The notes under the pieces were generated by a model. It ran no database searches and was not told the DNA's origin. It saw only the letters and a list, made by a program, of their open reading frames with translations. Shown in pieces: positions 51,127-60,421 of a DNA stretch of 64,000 nucleotides. This stretch comes from Peptoniphilus ovalis (GTDB taxonomy: Bacteria > Bacillota > Clostridia > Tissierellales > Peptoniphilaceae). Position numbers and translations under genes: made by a program. Positions within the stretch are counted from its first letter, which is position 1, and every line of letters begins with the position of its first letter. Location of the stretch: positions 124,001 to 188,000 of the forward strand of contig NZ_JAHLQO010000004.1 in NCBI RefSeq assembly GCF_018919265.1, given 5' to 3'.

Positions 51127-52285
51127 TTTCGCTATCCTCTTTCTTAGGGTCTTGATATGCTCCGTTGCCTTCTTTTATATCTATTACTGGTGCTCTTACT
51201 TTAAAGCTTTCTTTAGAACTTAAATACATAGAGCCTTTACTGTGTAAATTTACATTTCCAGTTGCATTAATTTCAATATCTTCACCTATTACAATATTAG
51301 TGGCCTTGCCTTTGTTTTGGTAGTGTATATCAAGTTTTCCATCTTCTAGAATCCTTATATTAGTAAAATCATTAATCTTTTGAAACTCCGGTATTGGCTT
51401 AGGCTCTTTTAACTTATTGATGTTAGGGATATCACTTTCTCTTAGTGTTTTGTGTGGATACTTACTTTCTTCATAAGGCTTTTTCGGTCTCCTATTGGAA
51501 TCCCTTTGTTGCATAATAGTAAACTCATCATCAAGTTCGATGTAGAATAGTTTATTCTTGCTATCTTTAGATACTCTAGTAACCCCTTTTTCACTATCGT
51601 GATAGAATCTGTTATATACTGTCTCCTTTGTATCTTCATAAGTATTTTGTGTTTTTATTAGGTAGTTAAAGGGTTTATATCTAAAGAACTTTTTAAGTGC
51701 TCTAATGGTCTTATAAGTCCATTTATTCTTAATAGTTAAATCGTTGTATCCAAATCCATTTTCTCTATGGTCTGATATTTTCTCTCTTCTTCCAGTAATA
51801 AAACTTCCGTTAGCTTTTACTTTTTCAAAGTTTCCATCTGCATCTACATAATCGTATTCTTGAAGTTTTGATACGTTAAATATCTCTTCCTTTTCTCTTT
51901 CAATTTCTCCATCTGCAAAGACTGTAGGCTGATTAGTTAGTGCATTGTCAAAGGGTGCAATAGAGCCTAATATAATAGGTTTTTTCTTCATGGAATCTAT
52001 ATGTGCAACTAAAACAAATTGTCCTTCATGAAGTGGTGTGATTCTTCCATAAGCTACATTTCTTTCATCGTCCCAACCTTGTGAATTTTCTAGTATCAAG
52101 CATTGAACGGTTTCTTCATCACCTTTTTTACTTGAACCTATATATGAGCCTTGCTCTAGTACAACTTCTGCTGTGTGGGTCTTATTATTAACTCTTTTGA
52201 CCTTAGCTAATATTATTTGACCGGTGTTATCTAAATCACCACGGCCGGGATATTTTACGCTTCCTAGATTAGCTTGTAATCTCAA
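51092..52285 (-). CDS. Baseplate spike (gpV/gp45-like)
   Basis: This 397-residue protein has an OB-like N-terminal domain at about 20-110 (ILAKVKRVNNKTHTAEVVLE, GRITPLHEGQFVLVAHIDSMKKKPIILGSI), as in phage spike proteins, a middle domain of unknown fold, and a C-terminal beta-helix-like repeat (INATGNVNLHSKGSMYLSSK). It would form the cell-puncturing tip below the hub. It is the first gene after the moron's terminator. Confidence 0.75.
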   Translation of the reverse strand: MRLQANLGSVKYPGRGDLDNTGQIILAKVKRVNNKTHTAEVVLEQGSYIGSSKKGDEETVQCLILENSQGWDDERNVAYGRITPLHEGQFVLVAHIDSMKKKPIILGSIAPFDNALTNQPTVFADGEIEREKEEIFNVSKLQEYDYVDADGNFEKVKANGSFITGRREKISDHRENGFGYNDLTIKNKWTYKTIRALKKFFRYKPFNYLIKTQNTYEDTKETVYNRFYHDSEKGVTRVSKDSKNKLFYIELDDEFTIMQQRDSNRRPKKPYEESKYPHKTLRESDIPNINKLKEPKPIPEFQKINDFTNIRILEDGKLDIHYQNKGKATNIVIGEDIEINATGNVNLHSKGSMYLSSKESFKVRAPVIDIKEGNGAYQDPKKEDSENEWKQQWINPS

Positions 52286-52307
52286 AACATCACTTCCTTT
52301 TACAATA

Positions 52308-52350
52308 AAAAAAGCACTTTAGATTTATCTAAAATGCTTAGCTTTTTTTA
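52308..52350. terminator. Bidirectional terminator isolating the moron from the spike gene
   Basis: A 10-bp stem with one mismatch at 52315-52338 (GCACTTTAGA/TCTAAAATGC) is flanked by seven A on its left and eight T on its right (52343-52350), so it works on either strand. Finding it inside a tail operon is unusual; read-through or a further promoter must feed the spike and fibre genes. Confidence 0.8.
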
Positions 52351-52386
52351 ATTAATATACTTTAAAAATTATATGCTTTAATTAAT

Positions 52387-52617
52387 TTAATAGCACATAT
52401 CTATTTCGTGTGCAGCTGATTTCGGTTCATAATTTAAAAACTGCTCTACTGTAATTCTTCCACTTTCTAGTGATTGTGTAGCTGATTTATATTCGAATTT
52501 GATATCTTCTTCTATATCTTCAACTTTGTAGAACTTTCCAAATCTTTTATACCCCTTTAAAGCTTCTAAAGTCGCCTTTCTGAATTCGTTATAAGAAGGT
52601 GCATTATTATTCTTCAT
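52387..52617 (-). CDS. Small partner of GNAT-like moron protein (possible immunity/antitoxin)
   Basis: This 76-residue acidic protein, KNNNAPSYNEFRKATLEALK.., is helical. It overlaps the 288-residue gene by 11 bp and is followed by a strong terminator, so the two form a closed unit. Small acidic proteins in this place are often immunity proteins or chaperones for the partner. The family is not known. Confidence 0.55.
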   Translation of the reverse strand: MKNNNAPSYNEFRKATLEALKGYKRFGKFYKVEDIEEDIKFEYKSATQSLESGRITVEQFLNYEPKSAAHEIDMCY

Positions 52618-53473
52618 TTTCGTACTCCTTTAATTTATCTTCTCTAACTTTTTGTGCTGCATCATAATCTTTTGACTTTTTTACCCTAGAGAAAAATTCT
52701 TCTGCTGTTTCAACTTCTTTTCTATTAATTTTATTACCAGTGTACATATAAAATATAATAGGCTCTTTTTTACAAGTTTTAGGGTCCCAATCAGGCGGTG
52801 CAAATTCTTCATCAAAATCGCACCATGAAATAGGCTCAAATCCACATTGTTGATAAAAACTGTGATTCCCACTAAATGAATCTAACTTTTTACCGCCACG
52901 CCTTACAGCTTCTTCCATTATATCTTTACCCCTAGCGTTTATGTCGTTTTCATTTTTACATACACTTATTATATCACCATCTCCGGTAATTGCAAAGGTC
53001 GAACCATTTTTTTGTGTATAGTTTCTAGTTTTTTCATAATTTTCTACTTGGTGAACATCAACTCTCCACCTAACAGTAGGGTCATTTGTTTTCTTAGTTT
53101 CTATTAAAATATTTCTAAATTGCTCTGCTTTAACTCCTTTAAATTCTGCATATTTCTTAGTAAAATTTATAGTATAATATTTCGCAATAAAGTTTTGCAA
53201 CGATGTTTTTTTATTGCTCTTTAAATATTTCTTTATTATTTTCTTTTCAGTATCAAAGTTACCGGTTTTTTTAGATTTAAAATGTATATTTCTATCCTTG
53301 TTTGTTTTATTATAAATTGCTCTTTTAACTATATTTAGTGCGACGTTAGGGTTCTTCCACCTTTTAGATTTATAAGGTCCTTTTTTGCCTTGAACTTCTA
53401 CATCTATTAAAACTAACTTGGTCTTGTTTAGTCCTTTTATTAAACTTGTATCTCTATAAACTCTAATTTTCAT
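52607..53473 (-). CDS. Moron: GNAT-like/polyvalent-type phage effector candidate
   Basis: This 288-residue protein has a very basic N-terminal half (Lys/Asn-rich, 1-130). Residues about 157-245 (STFAITGDGDIISVCKNEND, KDIMEEAVRRGGKKLDSF, NHSFYQQCGFEPISWCDFDE) resemble the GNAT-like domain I know from phage MuF-associated and polyvalent proteins: a central strand with GDIISV, an RGG..LD helix-strand and FY..CGF. It is not a normal tail gene, though it lies between hub and spike. It could be an effector packed in or injected by the tail, or a lysogen-expressed moron. Confidence 0.5.
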   Translation of the reverse strand: MKIRVYRDTSLIKGLNKTKLVLIDVEVQGKKGPYKSKRWKNPNVALNIVKRAIYNKTNKDRNIHFKSKKTGNFDTEKKIIKKYLKSNKKTSLQNFIAKYYTINFTKKYAEFKGVKAEQFRNILIETKKTNDPTVRWRVDVHQVENYEKTRNYTQKNGSTFAITGDGDIISVCKNENDINARGKDIMEEAVRRGGKKLDSFSGNHSFYQQCGFEPISWCDFDEEFAPPDWDPKTCKKEPIIFYMYTGNKINRKEVETAEEFFSRVKKSKDYDAAQKVREDKLKEYENEE

Positions 53474-53490
53474 TTAATCACCTTATGTAT

Positions 53491-53510
53491 AACAACTATT
53501 TCTAGTTGTT
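53491..53510. other. Short hairpin between hub and moron genes
   Basis: AACAACTA/TAGTTGTT with a four-base loop, a perfect 8-bp stem, overlaps the hub stop codon and precedes the moron's ribosome site. It has no T-run, so it is not a terminator; it may affect moron translation or mark an insertion border. Confidence 0.45.
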
Positions 53511-56064
53511 AATTAATCCCCTTAATTCGATAGCATTTTTGCCATTTTCCATTCTTGATTTTTCCACCATATCCAGCCGGTGTTCCTGGCTTATGTGCTC
53601 CAAAGCTTCTTCCATTTATTCCTTCATCTGATACGAATTCTGTGTGCCCTGGTCTCCATAAAACATCTCCAGGCAAAGCTTCATTAAATGATATTTCGTA
53701 TAATTGTTCCCACGAAGGTATTGAACTTGAACTAGGTGCCCATTTTCCTTTATAGCTAATTCCTAGTGCTTCGCAAGTCCTTTTATATACAAAACTAGAA
53801 CAATCGGAATACCCATCTTCCATTCTTTTACCTTGACTATATGTTTCTCCAGCTTTAGATAAGAATGTATTCACTAAATTTTTTCTAGTACTTGATAGTC
53901 CATCTGTATTATTTGATGCTTTATTGTTATCTGAATAATTTTCAATATCTGCATTTGAATCTGCTGGTGTTATGACTCCAGTTATACTTTGCATATCTGA
54001 ATAATCCATAATCTTATATTGATTCCACGGTGCATCAAATCTAGTGCCTTTTTTCATTCCTCTAGTAACTTGTAGTGAAGTTAACCAGGATTCATTGTAA
54101 GTAAAAGAATGACTAACATTTTCTATATAGTATTCCATATCGGTTTCTTCTAGTAGAAGTCTATCTCCGATTTTGTACTTAGCATCTCCAATTAGAGTTA
54201 TATTTCCATTTTCCATTTGATTATTGTGTATATTCCAATTAAATAGATTTACAACCTTTTTAGATGCAAATTCATTTCCTTCGTTGCTGCCTAGTAACTC
54301 ATCAACTCTATTTAATCTTTCCTCGACTTGATTTTCGCTTTCTTCAATTACGTAATCTAGATAACTTTTTTGATTAAAGATACTATCCCATGGATTGTTT
54401 ATAGCATTTTGAATTATCCCTTCTACATAATTCTGTTGAGCTCTATTTATAGATTCTTGTGTAGGTTTTCCGCCAAATTCTTTGATATTGTCTTTTAGCT
54501 TTTCTTTTTCGCCTTCTATACTAGGACCATTTAATAAAGTACTCATATCAACTTTTGATATTTCCGTTGTCGTATCATTAGGTCCGCCTTTTCCACCACT
54601 TCCGCTATTACCTTTACCCTCTAGATAAGGTAGTGGGTCTACTGCTTTTCCGTTTTTCTTAACCTCAAAGTGGAGATGCGGTCCAGTTGATTTTCCAGTA
54701 CTTCCTACTTGACCTATTATTTGACCTCTTGTAACTTTTTCGCCCTTTAGTAGTGGTGGTTTTTTTAAGCAATGTTGATATCTGGTAACTAGTCCGTTTG
54801 TGTGCTGAACTTCTATCCAGTGTCCTGATATGTTGTTATATCCAACTTGCTTTACTACTCCATCTCCTACACATGGAATAGCTGTTCCAGCATCTGTTGC
54901 TAAGTCGATTCCGTTATGTTGTTTACCTTTAGTTCCATATACTGGGTCAGTTCTTTTTCCAAATTTTGATGTTAATCTTGCATTAGGTAGTGGATATAAA
55001 AATGTTCCACCTTTATCTGCTGCATTATCAGTAGTTTCTGTTGTTGCTATTCCATCACTTGAAGCTCCGTCTACGCTTATTTGAGGGACATCTCCTACAT
55101 AGTTATATTTACTATTAACTTGTAATCTTCTAAGTCCATATTTCTTATAGAAAGGCGGATACCATAAAGGTCGACCAAACATTTCCGCTATACCTGAATA
55201 GGCTGTTTCTCCTTTAACTACAAAACATGTATAAGTTTCTAAGTCGCTTCTTCCTAGATTTTTTGATACAACTTTTGTATTTTTTACGGTTATCTCTGGT
55301 AAATCGTTCCATTCTTCCGGATTAAATGGTGTTGGTCTAACTATTAGAGTTGGTTTATCCTCTTCTATTTCCCAATATATTTCGTAAAATGGAGCATTTC
55401 TAAGTTCTTTTAAGAACTCCCATAATCCACCTTGATATTGAGTGTAAAACTGTTCATCTCCTATAGATGCTTCGTTATCTTCCGGATTATCTTTAAATAT
55501 TGTTCTTGCTAAAGATTTATAGCTTTCTCCATTAGCGAAGTTTATATCTATTCCATTTTCTGTGTAGTGATTATATGCTGTTTCAATTATCTTCGCTGGA
55601 CTGTTTTTAAACATTACATCTATCTGATGTGGGAAAAATCCGGTAGTATATTCTACTGTTTGTAAATCTGTTATCGCTCCAATACCAAATTGTATAAGTG
55701 CTTTATTAAATCCACGTCCACTAATTACTAAACTTCTTGTAGCTATTAAGTCTGGGTAGGATTCTGATTCATATATGCTATCTACCATTCCATAAAATAT
55801 TGGTTTCTCATTCTCCCCATCGCCTAATCTAATAATAACTAAGTCATTGCCACCTATTGAGTTGTACCACTCTTCTTTATAAACTAGAGTAATTGAAAAA
55901 GTTGCACAATCATCGCTCCCAATATCTCTTTTAGTTTCGATACTCAATATATTAAGGTCTAGTTGAGATTCATTTATTTTAGTTTTTTGAAATATTGTAA
56001 GTTCTCCCGTTTCTGTTGCAAATTCAACTTTAGCGTAAGGGTGTCTAACAAATGCTTTACTCAT
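53509..56064 (-). CDS. Tail hub with M23 and NlpC/P60 peptidoglycan hydrolase domains
   Basis: This 851-residue protein has, at 1-330, a tail-hub fold typical of gp44/late-control-D proteins (AFVRHPYAKVEFATETGE, SIETKRDIGSDDCATFSITL). At about 360-482 lies an M23 endopeptidase with zinc ligands in QHNGIDLA and HLHFEV. At about 735-851 lies an NlpC/P60 (C40) domain with catalytic Cys in GYSDCSSFV and His in RPGHTEFV. So one tail protein holds two wall-cutting enzymes, for local cell-wall entry at infection. It lies 10 bp after the tape-measure gene. Confidence 0.85.
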   Translation of the reverse strand: MSKAFVRHPYAKVEFATETGELTIFQKTKINESQLDLNILSIETKRDIGSDDCATFSITLVYKEEWYNSIGGNDLVIIRLGDGENEKPIFYGMVDSIYESESYPDLIATRSLVISGRGFNKALIQFGIGAITDLQTVEYTTGFFPHQIDVMFKNSPAKIIETAYNHYTENGIDINFANGESYKSLARTIFKDNPEDNEASIGDEQFYTQYQGGLWEFLKELRNAPFYEIYWEIEEDKPTLIVRPTPFNPEEWNDLPEITVKNTKVVSKNLGRSDLETYTCFVVKGETAYSGIAEMFGRPLWYPPFYKKYGLRRLQVNSKYNYVGDVPQISVDGASSDGIATTETTDNAADKGGTFLYPLPNARLTSKFGKRTDPVYGTKGKQHNGIDLATDAGTAIPCVGDGVVKQVGYNNISGHWIEVQHTNGLVTRYQHCLKKPPLLKGEKVTRGQIIGQVGSTGKSTGPHLHFEVKKNGKAVDPLPYLEGKGNSGSGGKGGPNDTTTEISKVDMSTLLNGPSIEGEKEKLKDNIKEFGGKPTQESINRAQQNYVEGIIQNAINNPWDSIFNQKSYLDYVIEESENQVEERLNRVDELLGSNEGNEFASKKVVNLFNWNIHNNQMENGNITLIGDAKYKIGDRLLLEETDMEYYIENVSHSFTYNESWLTSLQVTRGMKKGTRFDAPWNQYKIMDYSDMQSITGVITPADSNADIENYSDNNKASNNTDGLSSTRKNLVNTFLSKAGETYSQGKRMEDGYSDCSSFVYKRTCEALGISYKGKWAPSSSSIPSWEQLYEISFNEALPGDVLWRPGHTEFVSDEGINGRSFGAHKPGTPAGYGGKIKNGKWQKCYRIKGIN

Positions 56065-56074
56065 TTTCTATCAC

Positions 56075-59000
56075 CTAGTTTTGATATCTTAAATATGATT
56101 TTGATAAGTCTATTTGACTTCCATTATTCATTCCCAAGCGTTGTAATGCTTGTTTAATTCCATTTTCTATCATTACTGCTATGTTATCTGTACTTTGTCC
56201 GTTAGCGTTGATATTAAAATTTAAATTGACTGTTCCATTTACATTATTAGTTGATTCTTTTCTGTAGTTTTCTGCATCAAATTTATTTAGGACGGCTTCA
56301 TCTTTGTGGATATATGCTAATTGGTCTCTATCAACTTTATCTGTTCCTATTGCGTAACTTTTTAGTGGTGCTTGATTTAAAAGTGCTAATAAGTCTTGCT
56401 CTTCTGTAACAAATCTATTGTTTTTAAGTGAGTTTTGAATTGCCCTAGAAGAACTCTTGAAGAATGAACCTACATTATTTCTTTTGTTTGCAAATGAGGT
56501 GTTTATAATTTCTTTTTCGTTCATTCCTGCGTTAATGTTCCCTAGAGCTTTAACTCCTAAACTGCCACCACCAAATTGAATTGATGTTGAAAATGCTAAT
56601 TCTTGTAATGCTCTAGAACTATTTAGGTCTACGCCTTTTTCTTTTTTAATTTTATTAATTAAAGGTACTGCATAATTATTAAATGCGTATTCTTGTTGTT
56701 TTTTTGTAAATCCATTAGGGTCTGAATTATATGCTTTTTTCCAGGCATTATCAAATGAACTACTGCCGGGATTTCCGGAACCACTAAAAAATTTTTCAAA
56801 TGGTGTTCCTTTAAGACTTCCTACAAATGCTTTAGCACTTCCAGTTGTTGTTGAGAATTGAGGTACTCCATAAGATTTTCCACCATAGTCGCCTTTAGTG
56901 TTTGATATTGCATCTCCTCTAAGACCGCCTACCTCGTATTTAGCTGATATCTTTCCTAAAAAGTCCCCTATTTGAGCTTCTACTGCGTTTTTTGCATTAT
57001 TAATGACTCCACCTTTTGAATCACTTGAACTTTCTGGCAAATCTTCACCAGTAATCAATTTATAGCCTTCTGCTTGATTTCCACTAGCTAAAGCATCAAA
57101 TAATTGACCTCTAAGTGAATCCCCTTCTTTTAGGCTATCTTTAGGTGTTTCTTTATTCTCTTTAGTCTTATCTTTATCTGAACTTAAACTTAAGATATTA
57201 TCAAAGATTTCTTCTTCTTTTCTTAACAGTCTTTCTTTCCAGGCTAAGATTTCATTTTCTCTTTTATCGTCTTTAGAAGATTTTGAACTCGCTTTAATTT
57301 CATCTAAGTTTTCTGTGGTGTTGTTTCCAGCTGCTTTATTATAAATGCCTTTACCAACTTTTCCACCTAACCAACCACCTAGACCACCTATTGCAAGTCC
57401 ACCTAACGCTCCTACTGCTGTTCCAACTACTGGGACTGGTATTGCTGTTCCTAGTGCTGCTCCAGCCTTTGCCCCTAATATTGCTCCACCAGTTGCACCT
57501 AATCCACTTCCTAGCTGTTCACTTGCTTTTTCGTTTTCACCTTTAGAAAAACTTCCAATGGCTTGAGCTCCACCTATAACTGCAGGCAAAGCAACTCCAA
57601 CTTTACCTAATTTAGGTGCTATCTTTCCAAATTTCCCACCTAATGAACTTAGTAATTTACCGCCACCAGCTACTGCATCATCTGCACTACTAGCAGCTGT
57701 ATTCTTGAATATGTTAGAGAAAATATTGCCTAATCCAGTGCCCTTAATTGCTTCGCCATTCATTTTAGATGCAAAGCTTCCAATACCTTTAAGCCCTCTT
57801 CGAACTATAGCACCTTGAATCAATCCGCCTAGTACTCCACCGGCTAAATCTCCACCTATCTTTGCTCCCATAGGCATTGAATTATATAAGTTATCCATTG
57901 GCCCTAGAGCGTTAATTGCAGCGTCACCAGCTGTATTCTGTGCTTCTTCTCTATTTACATCACGTAATTCTCTAGCATTAGTTCTTGAGGATTCTATATC
58001 ACTTAAGATTTTGTCTTGGCCGCTTAAATCGATATTATCGTATTTATTGTATATATCTTCTGGACTGTTGTTCTTAAGTGCTTTAATGAGTTCTCCAGCT
58101 TCGGTCATACTCATTCCAGCATGTTGTCTTAAGAAAAATTTTTGATTCGTTTCGCTGTATCCTGCAAGTTTAGGTAAATTCTGTTGTATTTGTTTAAAGT
58201 TCTCTGGGTCGCTCCAACCTCTGTCGCCTTGCTCCATTATCTTCGCCATTGCTTCAGGTCCTACGTTTCCGTTTTCTCCGTAACCTAGTAACCTAAGCAT
58301 AGTATAGTCAGATGTATTAAATAAGCCTTGAGTTTTACCTAAGAACTCTGCACCTTTTTCACCTTTTAAGGCTGCATTTTGTCTACCTAGAGCATCAAGA
58401 ATTCCAGCACTAGCTTTCAAATCCTCTGATGATACGCTTATCTTTCCGCTTGTCATTACATCAAGGATTCTATCAATGGCTTTTACTTGCTCGGATTCTC
58501 TGCCTTGCATACCTTGTTTATTAATAGAAGTGGATATTATATCTGTTACATCACTTGCTTGACCTGGTGCAAGACCACCTCTTTTTACAAGTTCTGAATA
58601 AGTGCCTATTGATTCACTAGTATTAAGTCCATAAGCCTTAGAAAATCTTTGAATACTTTCTGTATCTTGGTCTAATCTGCCTTTAGAAGAAAATCCAGTT
58701 GTTGATAAAAGTTGATTCTGCAAGGACATTGTATCTGTGGCGTTATATCCTAGACTTTTGCCTATTTTATAAGCATCTTTTGTTCCCCTACTAAAATCAT
58801 TTCCGTAAATACCTAATCTTGCGTATGTTCCCATAGAAGTTAAGTTATTACTTTGAGCGGTAGAAATAGAGTTTGAAGCATAAGCTTTAAGGTTAATTCC
58901 AGCTAAAATAGTACTAGCTAAGTTGCCTATTTTATTGCCAAATTCTGTTATATTTTTTTGCTCTTGCTGTTGTTTTTTTCGTTCTCCATTTAACTTTTCT

Positions 59001-59344
59001 GTAGCTAATTTCTGTTCTTCTCTTTGACCTCTTGAAGAACTTCTACTAGAACTTTGAGAACTTTTATTTTCTCTATATTCTCTTCTTCTTGATTTTCGGC
59101 TTTCTTTATTAAGATTATTAACGGCCTTTTCGAAATCCCTCATAGTACCGTTAAGGCCAGTAAGAATATTTGTTAATTCATCTATACTAGAATTAGCGTT
59201 AGTTTCTCCATGCTTATTTTTGACCTTACCAGTTCTTTTTACATTAAACTTTCCATCGCCAATATGCTTATTGAGTTTTTCAAATTCTTTTTTCGCTTGG
59301 CTTGTATCTGCTGTGATATTTAACCTTATATTTTTGTTACTCAT
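56075..59344 (-). CDS. Tape measure protein with lysozyme-like domain
   Basis: This 1089-residue protein has an N-terminal coiled-coil (1-150), a helical middle, Gly/Ala-rich hydrophobic segments at about 500-670 as in many tape measures, and at about 800-975 a soluble domain (YEVGGLRGDAISNTKGDYGG, SYGVPQFSTTTGSAKAF, GSSSFDNAWKKA) resembling the lysozyme-like glycosidase at the end of VgrG3-type proteins. It sets tail length and could cut glycan strands during DNA entry. It overlaps the chaperone frame by 8 bp. Confidence 0.82.
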   Translation of the reverse strand: MSNKNIRLNITADTSQAKKEFEKLNKHIGDGKFNVKRTGKVKNKHGETNANSSIDELTNILTGLNGTMRDFEKAVNNLNKESRKSRRREYRENKSSQSSSRSSSRGQREEQKLATEKLNGERKKQQQEQKNITEFGNKIGNLASTILAGINLKAYASNSISTAQSNNLTSMGTYARLGIYGNDFSRGTKDAYKIGKSLGYNATDTMSLQNQLLSTTGFSSKGRLDQDTESIQRFSKAYGLNTSESIGTYSELVKRGGLAPGQASDVTDIISTSINKQGMQGRESEQVKAIDRILDVMTSGKISVSSEDLKASAGILDALGRQNAALKGEKGAEFLGKTQGLFNTSDYTMLRLLGYGENGNVGPEAMAKIMEQGDRGWSDPENFKQIQQNLPKLAGYSETNQKFFLRQHAGMSMTEAGELIKALKNNSPEDIYNKYDNIDLSGQDKILSDIESSRTNARELRDVNREEAQNTAGDAAINALGPMDNLYNSMPMGAKIGGDLAGGVLGGLIQGAIVRRGLKGIGSFASKMNGEAIKGTGLGNIFSNIFKNTAASSADDAVAGGGKLLSSLGGKFGKIAPKLGKVGVALPAVIGGAQAIGSFSKGENEKASEQLGSGLGATGGAILGAKAGAALGTAIPVPVVGTAVGALGGLAIGGLGGWLGGKVGKGIYNKAAGNNTTENLDEIKASSKSSKDDKRENEILAWKERLLRKEEEIFDNILSLSSDKDKTKENKETPKDSLKEGDSLRGQLFDALASGNQAEGYKLITGEDLPESSSDSKGGVINNAKNAVEAQIGDFLGKISAKYEVGGLRGDAISNTKGDYGGKSYGVPQFSTTTGSAKAFVGSLKGTPFEKFFSGSGNPGSSSFDNAWKKAYNSDPNGFTKKQQEYAFNNYAVPLINKIKKEKGVDLNSSRALQELAFSTSIQFGGGSLGVKALGNINAGMNEKEIINTSFANKRNNVGSFFKSSSRAIQNSLKNNRFVTEEQDLLALLNQAPLKSYAIGTDKVDRDQLAYIHKDEAVLNKFDAENYRKESTNNVNGTVNLNFNINANGQSTDNIAVMIENGIKQALQRLGMNNGSQIDLSKSYLRYQN

Positions 59345-59648
59345 TAGCTTTTACCTCTTCCCACTCATCAAGACCACGTTCATATTCAGCGAAATCATCA
59401 TCTACAATAGTTCGTTTGTATCTGTCTATGTTTTCAGGGTCATCGAATCGTGTTAACCATTCAATTAGTGATAAATCGTAAGAATTTAGGCTTGTAACAA
59501 CAGGGTCAAATATTGGTTTTCCGTAAAGTTTACTCGCCTTCCACAACCTCTGAATCACCGGATTTAGAGCTATCTCTTGTATCTTCTGACTTGTACATTT
59601 CGTTTCGAAAGGTAGCTGTGAAATTATCCACCTCTCTATAAATATCAT
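59337..59648 (-). CDS. Tail assembly chaperone, frameshifted C-terminal part (T-like)
   Basis: This open frame overlaps the upstream chaperone by 119 bp and ends just inside the tape-measure gene. The part after the overlap (KASKLYGKPIFDPVVTSLNS...DEWEEVKANE) is a coherent acidic protein. The first ATG (59648) has no ribosome site, which argues for making it by a frameshift, as with lambda G/GT. Frame arithmetic gives a +1 (or -2) shift. A possible slip site is TTT CGA at 59610-59605: tRNA-Phe could move to TTC before the rare CGA codon. The fusion would be about 197 residues. Confidence 0.6.
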   Translation of the reverse strand: MIFIERWIISQLPFETKCTSQKIQEIALNPVIQRLWKASKLYGKPIFDPVVTSLNSYDLSLIEWLTRFDDPENIDRYKRTIVDDDFAEYERGLDEWEEVKANE

Positions 59649-59931
59649 CTATAGTTTCAAATCTATCTAGATTGTCTATATCGTACCAATCTGGCTTTTT
59701 AACTAGTAAAACATCTAGACTTGCCAATTTAAAGGCTTGTACAACTGCACGGTCGAATATATTTTCGTTATCTGCCCCTTCAAGATATCTACTAGCTAAA
59801 ACTTGAATCTTAACTGAATCAAGTACACTAGGATATTTACAAGTAAATTCGCCTTCAACTTCTTTTCCAAATACAGTAGTTTTGATGTTAAAAGTGTGTT
59901 GTCTTTTATCAATATCTAAGTATTCTTGCAT
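59530..59931 (-). CDS. Tail assembly chaperone (G-like)
   Basis: This 133-residue protein, MQEYLDIDKRQHTFNIKTTV.., has the size, acidic type and position (between tube and tape measure) of the gpG/TAC family; VIQVLASRYLEGADNENIFDRAVVQAFKLASL-type helices follow a beta start. It holds the tape measure during tail assembly. It overlaps the T-like frame by 119 bp. Confidence 0.78.
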   Translation of the reverse strand: MQEYLDIDKRQHTFNIKTTVFGKEVEGEFTCKYPSVLDSVKIQVLASRYLEGADNENIFDRAVVQAFKLASLDVLLVKKPDWYDIDNLDRFETIDDIYREVDNFTATFRNEMYKSEDTRDSSKSGDSEVVEGE

Positions 59932-59983
59932 TTAAATTCTCCTTTTTTATAAAAAAATAGAAGTGCCATAATAGCACTTCCTT

Positions 59984-60406
59984 TTATTTTCCAGTATCTG
60001 CTGATAAGAATTGAACTGTTGCATCTTCACCACTTATAGCGTTAGCTCTGTGAGATTCTGTGTAGTCTGTGAATGTGCAACCCCTATAAACTCTTAGAGT
60101 TTTATTATCAACTTTGTTTTGAATTTCAATATCTATTACCCCAATTTTTAGGATATCTTCTCCTATACCTACCATTCCAGCTTCTACTAAACTGTCTTTT
60201 CTTAATAGATATCTAGATAGAGTAAATGAACCTTCATATCTTAGGTGCACATGTTCTTGTGGCATTATTGTACCTAATTCATAAACTCCCTCTGTACCAT
60301 ATCCAATTCTAGGTTCTAGTGATTGAGCTCTTCCTACTTCTACTCCGTTTACTTTAATAAGTATGAGGTTACCGGATAGCGTTGTTTGTTCATTAATACT
60401 TGCCAT
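59984..60406 (-). CDS. Tail tube protein
   Basis: This 140-residue protein, LSGNLILIKVNGVEVGRAQS, then EPRIGYGTEGVYELGTIMPQ and a beta-rich body to DATVQFLSADTGK, is typical of the myophage tube (gp19-like) family, directly after the sheath gene with a 15-bp gap. It forms the inner tail tube. Confidence 0.85.
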   Translation of the reverse strand: MASINEQTTLSGNLILIKVNGVEVGRAQSLEPRIGYGTEGVYELGTIMPQEHVHLRYEGSFTLSRYLLRKDSLVEAGMVGIGEDILKIGVIDIEIQNKVDNKTLRVYRGCTFTDYTESHRANAISGEDATVQFLSADTGK

Positions 60407-60421
60407 TAAAAATCACTCCCC

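Noticed and set aside
53491-53510. Hairpin after the hub gene as a terminator
   Set aside because: There is no T-run on either strand and the stem is only 8 bp and AT-rich.
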